Source: Sediminicola sp. YIK13 (GTDB lineage Bacteria; Bacteroidota; Bacteroidia; Flavobacteriales; Flavobacteriaceae). From it: a DNA stretch of 64,000 bases. Below are positions 62,391-64,000 of the stretch, one piece after another; within the stretch, counting starts at the first letter, position 1, and each line of letters starts with the position of its first letter. The position numbers and the translations under genes are program-made. The notes under the pieces were generated by a model that saw only the letters and a list, made by a program, of their open reading frames with translations, did no database searches and was not told the origin of the DNA. The stretch spans positions 352,501 through 416,500 of the forward strand of contig NZ_CP010535.1 of NCBI RefSeq assembly GCF_001430825.1, given 5' to 3'.

Positions 62391-64000
62391 ATGGCTGAAG
62401 AAAAAACAACAGCGCAAGTAGATGAAACTACGCAAGACGCTAAAGAAACAAAAGTAGAGACCCAAGTACAGGATCCAAAAGAGTTTTTGGAAAACTTCAA
62501 TTGGGAAAAGTATGAACAAGGTATTGAGCGTGTTGATGATTCCAAATTACAGGAATTTGAAACATTGGTAGCTAAAAACTTTGTGGATACTGCAGATGAG
62601 GAAGTAGTTGAAGGAACTGTAGTTTACCTTACAGATCGTGAAGCTATTATTGACATCAATGCAAAATCTGAAGGTGTTATCTCTCTTAACGAATTTCGTT
62701 ACAACCCAGATCTTAAGGTTGGAGACAAAGTTGAGGTGTTGATAGATATCCGTGAGGATAAGAGTGGACAGTTGGTATTATCTCACAGAAAAGCCAGAAC
62801 TATCATGGCTTGGGACAGAGTTAATGCAGCCCACGACAAAGAAGAAATCGTTAATGGTTTTGTTAAATGTAGAACTAAAGGTGGTATGATCGTTGATGTT
62901 TTCGGCATCGAAGCTTTCTTGCCAGGTTCTCAAATAGATGTGAAGCCTATCCGTGACTACGATCAGTACGTAGGAAAAACTATGGAGTTCAAAGTTGTGA
63001 AAATCAACCATGAGTTCAAAAACGTAGTAGTATCCCACAAAGCGTTGATCGAAGCGGATATCGAAGAACAGAAAAAAGAGATTATCGGTCAATTGGAAAA
63101 AGGACAAGTATTGGAAGGTGTTGTTAAGAACATCACTTCTTATGGTGTCTTTATTGACCTTGGAGGTGTTGATGGTCTTATCCATATCACTGATCTTTCA
63201 TGGAGCAGAATCAACCACCCGAACGAGGTTGTTGAACTTGACCAGAAATTGAACGTGGTTATCTTGGATTTCGATGACAACAAATCTAGAATCCAATTAG
63301 GATTGAAGCAATTGGAGAAACATCCTTGGGATGCCTTGAGCGAAGAGATCAAAGTTGGTGATAAAGTAAAAGGTAAAGTAGTAGTTATTGCTGATTACGG
63401 TGCATTTATTGAAGTAGCTGAAGGAGTTGAAGGACTTATTCACGTTTCTGAAATGTCATGGTCTACACATTTGAGATCTGCACAGGATTTCGTAAATGTT
63501 GGAGACGAAGTAGAAGCAGTGGTATTGACTTTGGATAGAGAAGACAGAAAAATGTCTCTTGGAATCAAGCAATTGACTCCAGATCCATGGACCGATATTA
63601 CTACTAAATATCCAGTAGGTTCCAAGCACAAAGGAATCGTTCGTAACTTCACAAACTTCGGCGTATTTGTTGAAATGGAAGAAGGTATCGATGGTTTGAT
63701 CTATATTTCAGATCTTTCTTGGACTAAGAAAATCAAGCATCCATCAGAATTTGTTACCGTTGGTGACACATTGGAAGTGGAAGTATTGGAATTGGATGTT
63801 GAAGGACGTAAATTGAGCTTGGGCCACAAACAGACTACTGTTAACCCATGGGACAAATACGAAACTGAATTTGCATTGGATACCGTTCATAAAGGTGCCA
63901 TCGCAGAGATCGTTGACAAAGGAGCTACCGTAAACTTCAATGAGGACATCGTTGCATTTGTACCGACACGTCACTTGGAAAAAGAAGATGGTAAGAAACT
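62391..64000 (+). CDS. rpsA: 30S ribosomal protein S1 (partial, runs off the window)
   Basis: The first 536 codons of S1, the large RNA-binding protein that helps mRNA dock on the 30S subunit. After an acidic, low-complexity N-terminus (MAEEKTTAQVDETTQD), S1 repeats begin around residue 80. The clearest are EGVVKNITSYGVFIDLGGVDGLIHITDLSW and KGKVVVIADYGAFIEVAEGVEGLIHVSEMSW and KGIVRNFTNFGVFVEMEEGIDGLIYISDLSW; I count at least five S1 modules before the cut. The frame has no stop to the end of the window. A strong promoter and a structured leader precede it. Confidence 0.95.
   Translation, partial: MAEEKTTAQVDETTQDAKETKVETQVQDPKEFLENFNWEKYEQGIERVDDSKLQEFETLVAKNFVDTADEEVVEGTVVYLTDREAIIDINAKSEGVISLNEFRYNPDLKVGDKVEVLIDIREDKSGQLVLSHRKARTIMAWDRVNAAHDKEEIVNGFVKCRTKGGMIVDVFGIEAFLPGSQIDVKPIRDYDQYVGKTMEFKVVKINHEFKNVVVSHKALIEADIEEQKKEIIGQLEKGQVLEGVVKNITSYGVFIDLGGVDGLIHITDLSWSRINHPNEVVELDQKLNVVILDFDDNKSRIQLGLKQLEKHPWDALSEEIKVGDKVKGKVVVIADYGAFIEVAEGVEGLIHVSEMSWSTHLRSAQDFVNVGDEVEAVVLTLDREDRKMSLGIKQLTPDPWTDITTKYPVGSKHKGIVRNFTNFGVFVEMEEGIDGLIYISDLSWTKKIKHPSEFVTVGDTLEVEVLELDVEGRKLSLGHKQTTVNPWDKYETEFALDTVHKGAIAEIVDKGATVNFNEDIVAFVPTRHLEKEDGKK

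Overview
This window is chromosomal DNA from a member of the Bacteroidota, almost certainly a marine-type Flavobacteriaceae. The evidence is: low-GC DNA; -7 boxes of the TAnnTTTG type ahead of several genes and few Shine-Dalgarno sites; a subtilase with a type IX secretion tail; BshC (bacillithiol); MiaE; DUF6048/DUF6452 envelope proteins beside RlmD; and YidC directly after PyrG. I cannot fix the genus from the sequence alone. The right-hand end cuts through rpsA, which starts inside the window and runs off it.

Layout. 1-5.3 kb: a ZIP transporter with a DUF4268 protein, a THUMP-type RNA methyltransferase, and the rlmD-DUF6452-DUF6048 operon. 5.7-14 kb: ornithine aminotransferase, an envelope block (CarboxypepD_reg protein, PepSY protein, M14 peptidase), bshC and a PNPOx-family protein. 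14.3-24.4 kb: a PLP decarboxylase, guaA with an overlapping LysM/receptor-like gene, a secreted TIM-barrel protein, a DUF3820 protein, pyrG and yidC. 24.6-33.5 kb: a triple-FAS1 lipoprotein, mnmA, a T9SS subtilase, a nitronate monooxygenase-like enzyme, an amidohydrolase, guaC and miaE. 33.6-43.4 kb: aminotransferase, TRIC channel, cyclophilin, Nudix CoA pyrophosphatase, acyltransferase, an ECF sigma factor with a membrane partner, M20 hydrolase, NDH-2 and xerD. 43.5-55.2 kb: outer-membrane protein, aroQ, DUF3817, lpdA, two msrB genes, a collagen-like lipoprotein, glgB, a GH31 glucosidase, an M48 lipoprotein and an MFS transporter. 55.3-64 kb: a tight four-gene ECF sigma operon, lon, cmk, a LysM/BON-like protein and rpsA.

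The content is mostly housekeeping: nucleotide synthesis and salvage (guaA, guaC, pyrG, cmk), RNA modification (rlmD, the THUMP enzyme, mnmA, miaE), protein quality control (lon, cyclophilin, msrB pair), membrane biogenesis (yidC, acyltransferase) and glycan turnover (glgB, GH31). I found no tRNA, rRNA, CRISPR array, insertion sequence or prophage.

The most interesting signals are the sigma/anti-sigma operon driving two repetitive exported proteins (55.3-58.2 kb); a FAS1 lipoprotein that seems to start at ATT; an intrinsic terminator with no gene in front of it (14.2 kb), which suggests a small RNA; a structured rpsA leader with an overlapping small ORF; several promoter boxes almost touching their start codons; and palindromes placed as operators before guaC, lon and an outer-membrane protein gene.
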